A DNA stretch of 16,907 nt, taken from positions 1 through 16,907 of the forward strand of contig QUFP01000056.1 of assembly GCA_003478935.1 (NCBI GenBank), given 5' to 3'. The stretch is from Firmicutes bacterium AF25-13AC. Its GTDB lineage: Bacteria > Bacillota > Clostridia > Lachnospirales > Lachnospiraceae. Below the pieces are notes generated by a model that was not told where the DNA came from, did no database searches, and saw nothing but the letters and a program-made list of their open reading frames with translations. Both the position numbers and the translations under genes were made by a program. Below are positions 1-6,898 of the stretch, in pieces (position 1 is the stretch's first letter; each line of letters starts with the position of its first letter).

Positions 1-209
1 TCCAGTTCTGCGCTAACGCATTCCTGTCCGTTTGTGTGTCTTACTTAAAAGACTTTACTGTTTTTATAGGTTGTAGTTTATACTACGCTAAAAATTTCAC
101 TCGCCTGACTGCTTTTGCAATCTGGCTTTTTAAGAAATCTTCAGGGTTGGTTATACTGTTCAATTATCAAGGTTCTTTGTGATTTTTTCTTTGCTATCTC
201 AGCGACAGC
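1..209 (-). ncRNA. rRNA operon leader transcript (5' part, 16S gene off window)
   Basis: Read on the minus strand, this is the transcript expected just downstream of two consensus promoters. It contains CCTTGATAATTGAACAG at about 157-175, which resembles the conserved boxA/antitermination-type sequence found ahead of 16S genes in Firmicutes (Bacillus and Clostridium leaders have TTTGAAAACTGAACA). The 16S start sequence itself is not reached, so the rRNA gene would begin beyond position 1. No protein-coding signal or tRNA fold was seen here. Calling it an rRNA leader is an inference from promoter strength and the leader motif. Confidence 0.65.
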
Positions 210-215
210 TCATCT

Positions 216-244
216 AATATATCGCAGTCGCTTGCGTTTGTCAA
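216..244 (-). promoter_or_regulatory. rRNA promoter P2 (proximal)
   Basis: On the minus strand there is a perfect -35 TTGACA (239-244), a 17-bp spacer and -10 TATATT (216-221). The sequence upstream of the -35 is A-rich, like an UP element. The predicted start is near 209. It fires leftward, away from the HAD gene. Confidence 0.85.
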
Positions 245-362
245 GCACTTTTTCAACTTTTTTATTTTCATTTTAGGAAGTTGTTTTTCTTATTCAAACA
301 ATTTTCTAAACTGTTTTTAAGTTGTCATTATTGTGTCGTTGCTGTTTGCTGCAACGTTAAAT

Positions 363-391
363 ATAATACCACTCCTTTCGCCAATTGTCAA
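363..391 (-). promoter_or_regulatory. rRNA promoter P1 (distal)
   Basis: On the minus strand there is a perfect -35 TTGACA (386-391), a 17-bp spacer and -10 TATTAT (363-368), with poly-A runs upstream of the -35. It lies 147 bp upstream of the second promoter in the same direction. Tandem promoters of near-consensus quality are characteristic of rRNA operons. Confidence 0.85.
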
Positions 392-423
392 CCACTTTTT
401 TCCTGTTTTTTTCAAAATCCTTC

Positions 424-452
424 TTGTTTTTTTTCGACAAACAATTTATAAT
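424..452 (+). promoter_or_regulatory. probable promoter of the HAD phosphatase gene
   Basis: A perfect -10 TATAAT (447-452) lies 17 bp after a weak -35 TTGTTT (424-429), in a T-rich stretch. The start near 459-460 coincides with a 16-bp palindrome. It diverges from the distal rRNA promoter, whose -35 begins about 30 bp away. Confidence 0.45.
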
Positions 453-459
453 TTCCCCT

Positions 460-475
460 AGAATGCAGGCATTCT
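460..475. repeat. 16-bp perfect palindrome ahead of HAD gene
   Basis: AGAATGCAGGCATTCT is two-fold symmetric and is followed by a run of T. It lies between the predicted -10 and the ribosome binding site of the HAD gene, where an operator would sit. As RNA it would form a stem with too small a loop, so a protein-binding site is likelier than a terminator. Confidence 0.5.
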
Positions 476-507
476 TTTTTCGCATTTCTTATGAAAGGAT
501 TTTTATT

Positions 508-1299
508 ATGAAGCAAAAAATAGTTTTCTTTGATATTGACGGCACGCTGATTACTGAAGATGGCAATCAAACACTCCCGGAGAGCACTGTCTATGCAATT
601 CAGGAACTTCGCCGCCGCGGTCATCTGGCATTTATTAATTCCGGACGTACCTTATTTAATGTAATTGAGCAGCCATACATTCTTCGTATTGGCTTTGATG
701 GCTATGTATGCGCCTGCGGTGCTCATATCTTATACCGCGGCAAACACCTTCTTACTGCTACAGTTCCTTCTGAGGCGCATGCTGCTGTTATTGATGCAGC
801 CCGCCGTTATCATATGGAGCTTTTGCTTGAGGGACCAGATTATTTTTATTTTGATCTGTCCATACCTATGAATGCTTCCAGACAATCTCTCTATGACCGC
901 TTCCCAAACCACAGAGAGAATGTAGATATTCCAAATAAATGCTTTAACAAATTTGTTACCTGGGAAACGCCAGAAAGCGACACTGCTTCCTTTGTAAAGG
1001 CAGTATCTCCATGGTTTACTTACATTAATCGAGGCGGCGGATTCGGTGAATTTTGTATGCATGCCTACAGCAAGGCAACTGGCATTCAGTTTCTCGCAGA
1101 CCGCTTCGGACTGTCACTAGATGACTGCTATGTAATTGGCGATTCTATGAATGATCTTCCAATGCTTGATTATGTACAGCACAGTATTTTAATGGGCAAC
1201 GGAACTCCTTCTCTTCGCTCTCACGTTGAATATGTCACAACTGATATTCTCGATGATGGAATTGAAAATGCACTGGTACACTACAATCTTATCCCATGA
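508..1299 (+). CDS. Cof-type HAD-superfamily (HAD-IIB) phosphatase
   Basis: Cytosolic haloacid-dehalogenase-fold hydrolase of 263 residues. Motif I is DIDGT (nucleophile Asp9, acid/base Asp11), motif II is the Ser in INSGRT, motif III is the Lys in the HAYSKATG stretch, and motif IV is GDSMNDLPML. The cap between motifs II and III and the total length fit the Cof/YbiV type, which dephosphorylates sugar phosphates, FMN or PLP; the substrate cannot be told from sequence. The frame stays open back to 385, but that extension is T-rich, non-protein-like and overlaps the promoters. I start at ATG 508 because GAAAGGA (493-499) sits 8 bases ahead and MKQKIVFFDIDGT is the normal start of the family. 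It is monocistronic and converges on the nuclease-like gene. Confidence 0.9.
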   Translation: MKQKIVFFDIDGTLITEDGNQTLPESTVYAIQELRRRGHLAFINSGRTLFNVIEQPYILRIGFDGYVCACGAHILYRGKHLLTATVPSEAHAAVIDAARRYHMELLLEGPDYFYFDLSIPMNASRQSLYDRFPNHRENVDIPNKCFNKFVTWETPESDTASFVKAVSPWFTYINRGGGFGEFCMHAYSKATGIQFLADRFGLSLDDCYVIGDSMNDLPMLDYVQHSILMGNGTPSLRSHVEYVTTDILDDGIENALVHYNLIP

Positions 1300-1303
1300 T
1301 AAA

Positions 1304-1329
1304 AGCCCGGAAGCAAAAACTTCCGGGCT
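1304..1329. terminator. bidirectional rho-independent terminator
   Basis: A perfect 10-bp GC-rich stem (AGCCCGGAAG / CTTCCGGGCT) encloses a 6-base A-rich loop. On the minus strand a TTTTATC tract follows; on the plus strand GATCTTTT follows. It lies between two converging genes and can stop both transcripts. Confidence 0.9.
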
Positions 1330-1335
1330 GATCTT

Positions 1336-1779
1336 TTAAAGGAGCAATTTATCAAGCATGTTTCCATCCCAAAGAAGAATGTTCAGCTCATTTGCAAGCG
1401 TCACCGCATTCTTCGTAAAGCGGCTGTTCGTCATAACAACGCCTACCATGCAATGATAAAAATCGCGTCCGCTATAAATTTCCTGCACAGCGCGCACCCC
1501 AACTGGATTAGTATAATATTTGCACTGAAATGCCCAGCGCACTCCATCCTTTTCTGCAAATATATCAACACCATAATCTCCTGTTGTTGGTGTCAGTTCT
1601 ACATTCTCGTATCCTTTTGCCGTTAAAATCTGCGTACACAATACTTCAAATTCCAATCCATCCTGAACTGGCTGATATTTGCGGAATTTCCGGCGCAGAA
1701 AAAATCCAATTATAAGTACTGCAACAAATGCAGCAATAATCGCTGCCAAGTAAATATATTCTATTTTTATTCTGTCCAC
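1336..1779 (-). CDS. membrane-anchored Mrr-like restriction endonuclease-fold protein
   Basis: A 147-residue protein. Residues about 8-28 form one hydrophobic segment, then a basic stretch (RRKFRKYQ), then a restriction-endonuclease-like domain of the Mrr/PF04471 type from about 40. The nuclease motif is visible: GDYGVDIFAE with Asp72, then Gln85-Cys-Lys87 (D-x12-Q-x-K), the Mrr form of PD-(D/E)xK, preceded by GYENVELTPTTGD. It is probably a membrane-tethered nuclease facing the cytoplasm. The target is unknown and no methylase lies nearby, so I do not call it a restriction system. It starts with GTG, with AGGAG upstream, and overlaps the 3' end of nrdG by 13 bp, so it is last in the operon and probably translationally coupled. 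Confidence 0.82.
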   Translation of the reverse strand: MDRIKIEYIYLAAIIAAFVAVLIIGFFLRRKFRKYQPVQDGLEFEVLCTQILTAKGYENVELTPTTGDYGVDIFAEKDGVRWAFQCKYYTNPVGVRAVQEIYSGRDFYHCMVGVVMTNSRFTKNAVTLANELNILLWDGNMLDKLLL

Positions 1780-2288
1780 AAAACAACTTCTCCTGTCTGA
1801 AGTGTTTTCGAAACATCAATCAGGCGCTGGTTCTCTGAACCACGAAACTGAAGTGAAATATTTTTGCGTGCTTCAATAAAAGGACCATCCACGCAAACAT
1901 CAATCAGCGATAAAATTTCCTTTGTTTCAGGACATTGCTCGCTCATCCATCCGCAAACGTCCTTTTCCCACACATAACCAGTATAACACCAAACATCCTT
2001 ACCGGGACATTGCTTTTTAACCTTTCGAAGCAATTTTAACACTCCCGGCTGATTAGATGGATCAAGCGGCTCTCCTCCAAGCAGTGTAAGTCCTCTAACA
2101 ACACTGCTGTTTAGTTTCTCTACAAGCGCATCCTCCACTGTTTCATCAAATAAATTGCCATAATTAAAATCCCACGCAATCTCATTAAAACAATTTTTGC
2201 AGTGATGACGGCATCCGCTCACAAAAAGCGTCATGCGCACACCTGGACCATTGGCAATGTCATATTCCTTAATTTCTGCATAATTCAT
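1767..2288 (-). CDS. nrdG: anaerobic ribonucleoside-triphosphate reductase activating protein
   Basis: Radical-SAM activase of 173 residues, a normal length for NrdG. The 4Fe-4S/SAM motif C-x3-C-x2-C is Cys26-Cys30-Cys33 (CRHHCKNC), preceded by the usual GPGVR segment, and the SAM-contacting GGEP motif follows in LLGGEPLD. The enzyme makes the glycyl radical on the class III ribonucleotide reductase NrdD, for dNTP synthesis without oxygen. The gene order is unusual: nrdD commonly precedes nrdG, but here the upstream gene is a GGDEF protein whose stop overlaps this start by 4 bases (ATGA). The partner NrdD must be elsewhere. Other glycyl-radical activases have extra ferredoxin domains and are longer, so NrdG is the best call. 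Confidence 0.9.
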   Translation of the reverse strand: MNYAEIKEYDIANGPGVRMTLFVSGCRHHCKNCFNEIAWDFNYGNLFDETVEDALVEKLNSSVVRGLTLLGGEPLDPSNQPGVLKLLRKVKKQCPGKDVWCYTGYVWEKDVCGWMSEQCPETKEILSLIDVCVDGPFIEARKNISLQFRGSENQRLIDVSKTLQTGEVVLWTE

Positions 2289-3862
2289 ATTGTGTTCTCC
2301 TTCTTCTGCAGCCGACTATGATTTTTTGTCTTGCACTGGTACATTCTGTGATCTGCCTCACGAATCATCGTATAAATATCGCCCGGCATTTCACCAAATT
2401 CTACCACTCCGTATGAAAAGCTGATGTGGCGCGCTTCTTCCTGCAGCATAAACACAATCGGATTCTTCCTTAAAAGCTCATCAAGCATCATTTCTATTTT
2501 AAGTTTACTGCGGTTAGACAGCACAATAAATTCATCACCTGCATATCTGTACAAAAACTCATTGTGGCTCAATGCGTTTTTCATCATCTTAGCAAATTGA
2601 AGCAGATATTGATCTCCACTTTCATGACCATACTTATCATTTACTTCCTTTAAGAAATCCAAATCAATAAATACAAGACATCCCTCTGCGTGATCGCTAA
2701 GATAACGCACTCCCTCAATCTCAAATGTAGCGCGATTACGACAGCCCGTAAGTGAATCTCTTGCCATCGTCTTTCTAAGACGCATAAGACGAAGCTCTTC
2801 CTGCGTCAAAGAACGCACCATAGCATTATAATTATTCTGTTCCTGCTCTAACACCTCAATATAGCGCTTGCTAATCTGCTCATACTCACTAGGATGTCTG
2901 GAATTTTGCATTTGCTCAGATGCCTTCATCATAAGGCTGTAGATCATACTTGTACTTCCAGTAAACAGTTTTGATTTAGCAAGAAATTTTCCAATTTCAA
3001 TTACATCCTGAAAACGATTCTTTAAAAGAAGAAGCTTCATAAATTCTGCAAAATATCTGATACAAAATGAAATTCCGCTCTGTGCTAACCCTGATGACTG
3101 CAGATTATGAATATAATGAACAAACTCATCTGCCACTTCTTCTGACTGCGGCTGCATATACAATTGCAGATAAAGACAGGTAAACTCTTTTTGAATGTCA
3201 AAAAATGATTTCTGATCATCAGGCACCTTCGTTTTAATTAGTTCCTCTAAGCCCTTCGCCGCATCAGCTGCATCATCAAGCTGTCCGAGTCCAATTTTAA
3301 TATATACAAGACTGTCAAGGTACACAATTTCATTAATAGTATCACTATTCCAAAAATCCACCCCTTCTGCTGCCGGATCTTTTCTTGTAACGTCAATCAT
3401 TTTTTCCAGATAATATAATGCCTCTTCAAACAGATCATTCTCTGTAAAAGCAACTACAATACTATTATAGGTAGATTTTAAATTCATTCTGTCTGCATAG
3501 CCAGTCTCCACATATTTAAGTCCATATTCCACAATTTTAGGCTGAAAACCAGTTACGAAATAAAGACGCATAAGCGCCAGATAATACAATGCCTGATCTG
3601 CCGAATTAGGACAGTCCTCCAACAGCTTCTGGCAAAGTTCAATCATAGGAAATACACACTCGCGGTAGCTGCAGGCAAAGATACCATAGCTGGTAAAATA
3701 TGCGGCAAGACTATAATCTTCACGCCACTCTTTTGTCTTACTGCTCTGCAGATACTCCTGCTCTAAATCCTTTATACAATCAAATGCATCCTGTGTACTC
3801 CAGACACCAGATTTAATTTTACTCATTAACTCTTCTACATCAACCATTTCATCTTTCCCCAT
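2285..3862 (-). CDS. helical-repeat (TPR-like) protein with C-terminal GGDEF diguanylate cyclase domain
   Basis: A 525-residue soluble protein with no membrane segment. Residues about 1-340 are a run of amphipathic helix pairs resembling TPR repeats, followed by a likely coiled coil around 330-365. A GGDEF domain follows from about 366, beginning with the hallmark RDSLTGCRNR and containing DLDFLKEVNDKYGH. The active-site loop is AGDEF (441-445), a variant often active in making c-di-GMP. The inhibitory I-site RxxD is absent (SHNE in its place), so product inhibition is not expected. ATG 3862 has a poor ribosome binding site; ATG 3847, five codons on, has GGGGAAAG ahead of it and may be the true start. 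The gene begins 28 bp after the permease stop and overlaps nrdG by 4 bp. The input signal is unknown. Confidence 0.88.
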   Translation of the reverse strand: MGKDEMVDVEELMSKIKSGVWSTQDAFDCIKDLEQEYLQSSKTKEWREDYSLAAYFTSYGIFACSYRECVFPMIELCQKLLEDCPNSADQALYYLALMRLYFVTGFQPKIVEYGLKYVETGYADRMNLKSTYNSIVVAFTENDLFEEALYYLEKMIDVTRKDPAAEGVDFWNSDTINEIVYLDSLVYIKIGLGQLDDAADAAKGLEELIKTKVPDDQKSFFDIQKEFTCLYLQLYMQPQSEEVADEFVHYIHNLQSSGLAQSGISFCIRYFAEFMKLLLLKNRFQDVIEIGKFLAKSKLFTGSTSMIYSLMMKASEQMQNSRHPSEYEQISKRYIEVLEQEQNNYNAMVRSLTQEELRLMRLRKTMARDSLTGCRNRATFEIEGVRYLSDHAEGCLVFIDLDFLKEVNDKYGHESGDQYLLQFAKMMKNALSHNEFLYRYAGDEFIVLSNRSKLKIEMMLDELLRKNPIVFMLQEEARHISFSYGVVEFGEMPGDIYTMIREADHRMYQCKTKNHSRLQKKENTI

Positions 3863-3890
3863 AAAAATACAGCTGCCTATCTAACACCTG

Positions 3891-4151
3891 TTACAGCGAC
3901 AGCTTTTTCTCCAAAAGCCACGTTGTAAGAATCATAAAAAGTGCCAGCTCAACCAGATTAGCAAGTGCATATGGCCACGACTGCTGCAAAAGATAAATCA
4001 AATCAACTGTATCACGATATACCATCGGATGCAGATCTGTAATTACGCCTTGAATCTTTGACTCTGCATATATGCCAGCCACAAAAAGCGCAATCGTAAC
4101 AACAAGCTCAATCTGCTGTTTTGCAAAAGTGTTGCCGCCAGTGTAATGCAA
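3891..4151 (-). pseudogene. ABC-2-type permease, C-terminal fragment after a frameshift
   Basis: This is the last part of the transporter permease begun at 4666, read in the -1 frame. It supplies the final two hydrophobic segments (around FAKQQIELVVTIALFVAG and ALANLVELALFMILTTWLL) and a basic tail, as ABC-2 permeases usually end. The apparent ATG at 4151 is not a real start: it lies in codons that overlap the upstream fragment and has no suitable ribosome binding site. Restoring one T in the run of four (4125-4128) joins the two parts into a protein of about 258 residues. Confidence 0.75.
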
Positions 4152-4666
4152 AGATAAAGCATAGCCACTGTAGAAAACACAGAAAGCAAAAACGTAATAA
4201 TACCAAACAATGCCATTGATGCTACTTGTGCTGTATCAATTCCAAAGTTTTTCATTACCTCTGAAATCACCTCACCCATGCTTTTATACACGGAATATTG
4301 ATTTAAAAACAGTGAAAAATCAAGCCATCCCAGTGCACCAAGCGCTGCCGCAAGTATCACTCCAAGCACAAGAACAGTCAGCATCTTTGACAATATTATG
4401 GAAAGAGCGCTCACAGGCGTCATAAACACAAGATAGCTTGTCTTTGAATTAATTTCCCTATAATAATTAGTAATTGCAAAAATAAACACGGCAAAATAGC
4501 ACACTACTGCATACAAAACAAGAATAGTTGACCATATGATTGCATAGTCCTGCGTCTCTTTGCGAAGTGCAATCAAAAAGCAAATCTGCAGCGCTGCCAG
4601 TCCTGCAAGCAAAACAAATAGTGCCGTTCTATTTTTACGAAGCTCATACTTTGATAAACGAAACAT
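4043..4666 (-). CDS. ABC transporter permease (ABC-2 type), N-terminal part, frameshifted
   Basis: Membrane subunit partnering the ATPase encoded just upstream. The N-terminus MFRLSKYELRKNRTALFV is a typical cytoplasmic lead-in, followed by at least four hydrophobic segments: around LAGLAALQICFLIAL, IIWSTILVLYAVVCYFAVFIF, MLTVLVLGVILAAALGALG and MALFGIITFLLSVFSTVAMLYL. The frame departs from a sensible protein at codon 180 or so, in TTTT (4125-4128 on this strand); the last residues (QNSRLSLLLRLRF...) are out of frame. I start at ATG 4666 because GGAGG lies 8 bases ahead, rather than at the upstream in-frame TTG at 4681, which contains that site. The exported substrate is unknown; related pairs export peptides or lipids or give antibiotic tolerance. 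Confidence 0.8.
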   Translation of the reverse strand: MFRLSKYELRKNRTALFVLLAGLAALQICFLIALRKETQDYAIIWSTILVLYAVVCYFAVFIFAITNYYREINSKTSYLVFMTPVSALSIILSKMLTVLVLGVILAAALGALGWLDFSLFLNQYSVYKSMGEVISEVMKNFGIDTAQVASMALFGIITFLLSVFSTVAMLYLCITLAATLLQNSRLSLLLRLRFLWLAYMQSQRFKA

Positions 4667-4685
4667 TTTCCTGTCCTCCAAATGA

Positions 4686-5393
4686 TCACATCACACAGTC
4701 GCTATAAACTTCTTTGTAAAGCTCTGTCATTGTTTTTCCGTGATGTTTTGTCAGCTCATCCACCTTGCCACACATGACAAGACCACCATTTTTCATAAAT
4801 ATAGCATCATCTGTCATGCGCTCTAAGTCATCGACAAGATGACTTGACACAAGAAGCGTTTTCGTTGGAGAACAATACTTTTGAATCGTTTCCAAAATCT
4901 GATCTCTCGCAATAATGTCAATGCCATTTAGCGGCTCATCAAGCATAATAAGACTTGCATCACGCGAAAGTGCGAGCGCTGCCTTACCCTTTGCCATCAT
5001 ACCAGAAGACATCTTTGAAATCTTCATTTTAGGTTCCAATGAAAATGCTGACAATAGCTGTTCATATACCTGCGGCTGAAAATCTTCATAAAAGTCTGAA
5101 AAATAATGACCGGCATCCTTCCATGTCATATATGAGTAAAAATACGATTCTGTCGGCATATAGACTGTCTTTGCCTTACTATTTTTACCAACTGACTCCC
5201 CCTCAAATAAAATCTTGCCGCTGCTTGGATGAATCAGCCCTGCCGCCATCTTCATAAACGTACTCTTTCCGCTTCCATTTGGACCAAGCAGCGCATAGAC
5301 ACGACCACGTTCAATCTGCAGATTCAAATTATCTACCGCTCTGTGTGAACCATATTTTTTCGTCAGCTCACTGCATTCAAGTATTGTTGCCAT
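4686..5393 (-). CDS. ABC transporter ATP-binding protein
   Basis: A 235-residue ATPase of the single-domain type that pairs with ABC-2 permeases (BcrA/YtrB/YhcH-like). Walker A is GPNGSGKS (37-44), the signature is the LSSGMMAKGKAALAL-like stretch (MSSGMMAKGK), Walker B is LIMLDEP, and the H-loop is SSHLVDDL. The usual Q-loop glutamine region reads YMPTES, as in several members of this subgroup. Its ATG shares one base with the stop of the AI-2E gene (TAATG), with AAAGGAA ahead of it, indicating translational coupling. Its own stop is about 20 bp before the permease start. No GntR-type regulator gene, often found with such pairs, is seen in this window. Confidence 0.93.
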   Translation of the reverse strand: MATILECSELTKKYGSHRAVDNLNLQIERGRVYALLGPNGSGKSTFMKMAAGLIHPSSGKILFEGESVGKNSKAKTVYMPTESYFYSYMTWKDAGHYFSDFYEDFQPQVYEQLLSAFSLEPKMKISKMSSGMMAKGKAALALSRDASLIMLDEPLNGIDIIARDQILETIQKYCSPTKTLLVSSHLVDDLERMTDDAIFMKNGGLVMCGKVDELTKHHGKTMTELYKEVYSDCVM

Positions 5394-6739
5394 TAAAGTT
5401 CCTTTCTGTCCTCGTCTGACTCGCCTTCATTTATAACACTTTCTGGCTGTTCTTTTTGCTCTGTTTTTTCCTGTGTCATCTCCTGCTTTTCCTCTTCCTC
5501 TGACCAAAGCTTTTCCTGCCGCGGCGTTATTTTTGACTTTTTGACATATTGCTCATCATATGCCATCAACATATCGTCTCTTTGATTATAGCGAAGTCCT
5601 CTCATTACAAGTCTTGTGATAACATCATAGATAACTGCAAAGAACGGTACGCCGATAATCATGCCGACAAAGCCCCAAAGTCCGCCAAAGAATAAGATAG
5701 AAAACAATACCCAAAAGCTAGACAAGCCTGTGGAATTACCAAGAATCTTCGGTCCAATAATATTTCCGTCAATCTGCTGAAGGACAATAACAAAGATCAA
5801 AAAATAAAATGCATGAAGCGGATTTTCCAGAAGCAGCCAAAGAGTTGATGGAACTGCACCAATGTACGGTCCGAAAAATGGAATTATATTTGTCACACCG
5901 ACAACGACACTGACAAGAAGTGCTGACTTAATTCCCATCATATACGTTCCAATAAAACAGATCACTCCAATAATCAGTGAATCAACAAGCTTACCCATTA
6001 AAAAGCCGCTAAACATCTTATCGGCATAAATGATTTCATCCTCAATCAGCTTTGCCCATTTTTCCTTAAAAACACCGTAAAGAATCAGTCTGCCCTGCGC
6101 AAGAAAACGTTTTCGTCCTGCAAGCAGATAGATAGAAACGATCAATCCTAAAAATGCATTTTTTAAGAAACCAACAATATTTACTACCTGATTGCTAAGA
6201 CCGTTGATTATAGTCTGAAGCATCGGTGTCAAATCTGTCTTTAACCATTCACGCAGACGTGTGGACAGCTCTGCATATAAACCATCCCAGCTTTGCTGCA
6301 TAGTTGGATATTTTTCTAACATATCGTGAAGCCACTTATTGCTGTTGTCAAGTTGATCTGGCAGCACACTGACAAGCGACAATATACTTGTTATAACCTG
6401 AGGAATTACAAGCATAAATAATGCAGTTACAATAGTAAGTGTCAAAAGCTCGCAAAATGTGATTGCCAGTGCAGATGCAATTCCCTGCGCATGTTTTACG
6501 TGTGCGCGCACTAAAAGCTTCCTTAATTCTTTCTCCCACCAGCGACATGTCGGCCTAAGCACATAAGCAATAACAAAACCATAGATAAACGGCTCCAAAA
6601 TGCCTATCAGATCATGAAAAAAGGCGCCAAATCCGCGGATTCGATAAAACAAAAAGAAGCAGACCATCCCGATCAACAGGATGGCTACTCCCGTGACAGC
6701 GATTTTAAAGTATTTCTCATCTTCCTTCTTTCTAAGCAC
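5393..6739 (-). CDS. AI-2E family transporter (PF01594)
   Basis: Polytopic inner-membrane protein of 448 residues with about eight predicted membrane segments. The C-terminal half shows the family's typical signature (GVTNIIPFFGPYIGAVPS, then LQQIDGNIIGPKILG, then GLWGFVGMIIGVPFFAVIYD). The tail of about 60 residues is highly charged (EEEEKQEMTQEKTEQKEQ) and cytosolic. Family members include the AI-2 exporter TqsA and Na+(Li+)/H+ antiporters; the substrate here is unknown. I start at GTG 6739, since GGAGG lies 8 bases ahead; the in-frame TTG at 6754 overlaps that ribosome binding site. It is first gene of the six-gene minus-strand operon. Confidence 0.9.
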   Translation of the reverse strand: MLRKKEDEKYFKIAVTGVAILLIGMVCFFLFYRIRGFGAFFHDLIGILEPFIYGFVIAYVLRPTCRWWEKELRKLLVRAHVKHAQGIASALAITFCELLTLTIVTALFMLVIPQVITSILSLVSVLPDQLDNSNKWLHDMLEKYPTMQQSWDGLYAELSTRLREWLKTDLTPMLQTIINGLSNQVVNIVGFLKNAFLGLIVSIYLLAGRKRFLAQGRLILYGVFKEKWAKLIEDEIIYADKMFSGFLMGKLVDSLIIGVICFIGTYMMGIKSALLVSVVVGVTNIIPFFGPYIGAVPSTLWLLLENPLHAFYFLIFVIVLQQIDGNIIGPKILGNSTGLSSFWVLFSILFFGGLWGFVGMIIGVPFFAVIYDVITRLVMRGLRYNQRDDMLMAYDEQYVKKSKITPRQEKLWSEEEEKQEMTQEKTEQKEQPESVINEGESDEDRKEL

Positions 6740-6767
6740 TAAATTCACCTCCAAATTTTCTGCTGTT

Positions 6768-6796
6768 ATTGTACACTTTTACATGCGCAAAGTCAA
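6768..6796 (-). promoter_or_regulatory. promoter of the AI-2E/ABC/GGDEF/nrdG operon
   Basis: On the minus strand, -35 TTGACT (6791-6796), a 17-bp spacer and -10 TACAAT (6768-6773) lie about 20 bp before the GGAGG of the first gene. It lies about 30 bp beyond the terminator of the pilus locus, so leakage from that locus could also feed this operon. Confidence 0.75.
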
Positions 6797-6825
6797 GCAA
6801 AGCTGGAGGGTATGAAGGCGGGTCA

Positions 6826-6861
6826 AAAAAATTAACCGCCCACTACTATTATAGTGGACGG
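6826..6861 (-). terminator. rho-independent terminator of the pilus locus
   Basis: On the minus strand a 10-bp stem (6836-6845 with 6852-6861, one G-U pair) and a 6-base loop are followed by TTAATTTTTTTGA. It lies about 38 bp downstream of the last pilus gene. Confidence 0.9.
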
Positions 6862-6898
6862 CCAATGAAAAACCTATATTTAACTTTTGTCACAAATT

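Noticed and set aside
385..507. N-terminal extension of the HAD protein
   Set aside because: It overlaps the promoter region, is Phe/Ser-rich from T runs, and a good ribosome binding site precedes ATG 508.
4120..4132. Programmed -1 frameshifting in the permease or adhesin
   Set aside because: No X-XXY-YYZ heptamer in the zero frame, and no evident downstream stimulatory structure; one-base loss is simpler.
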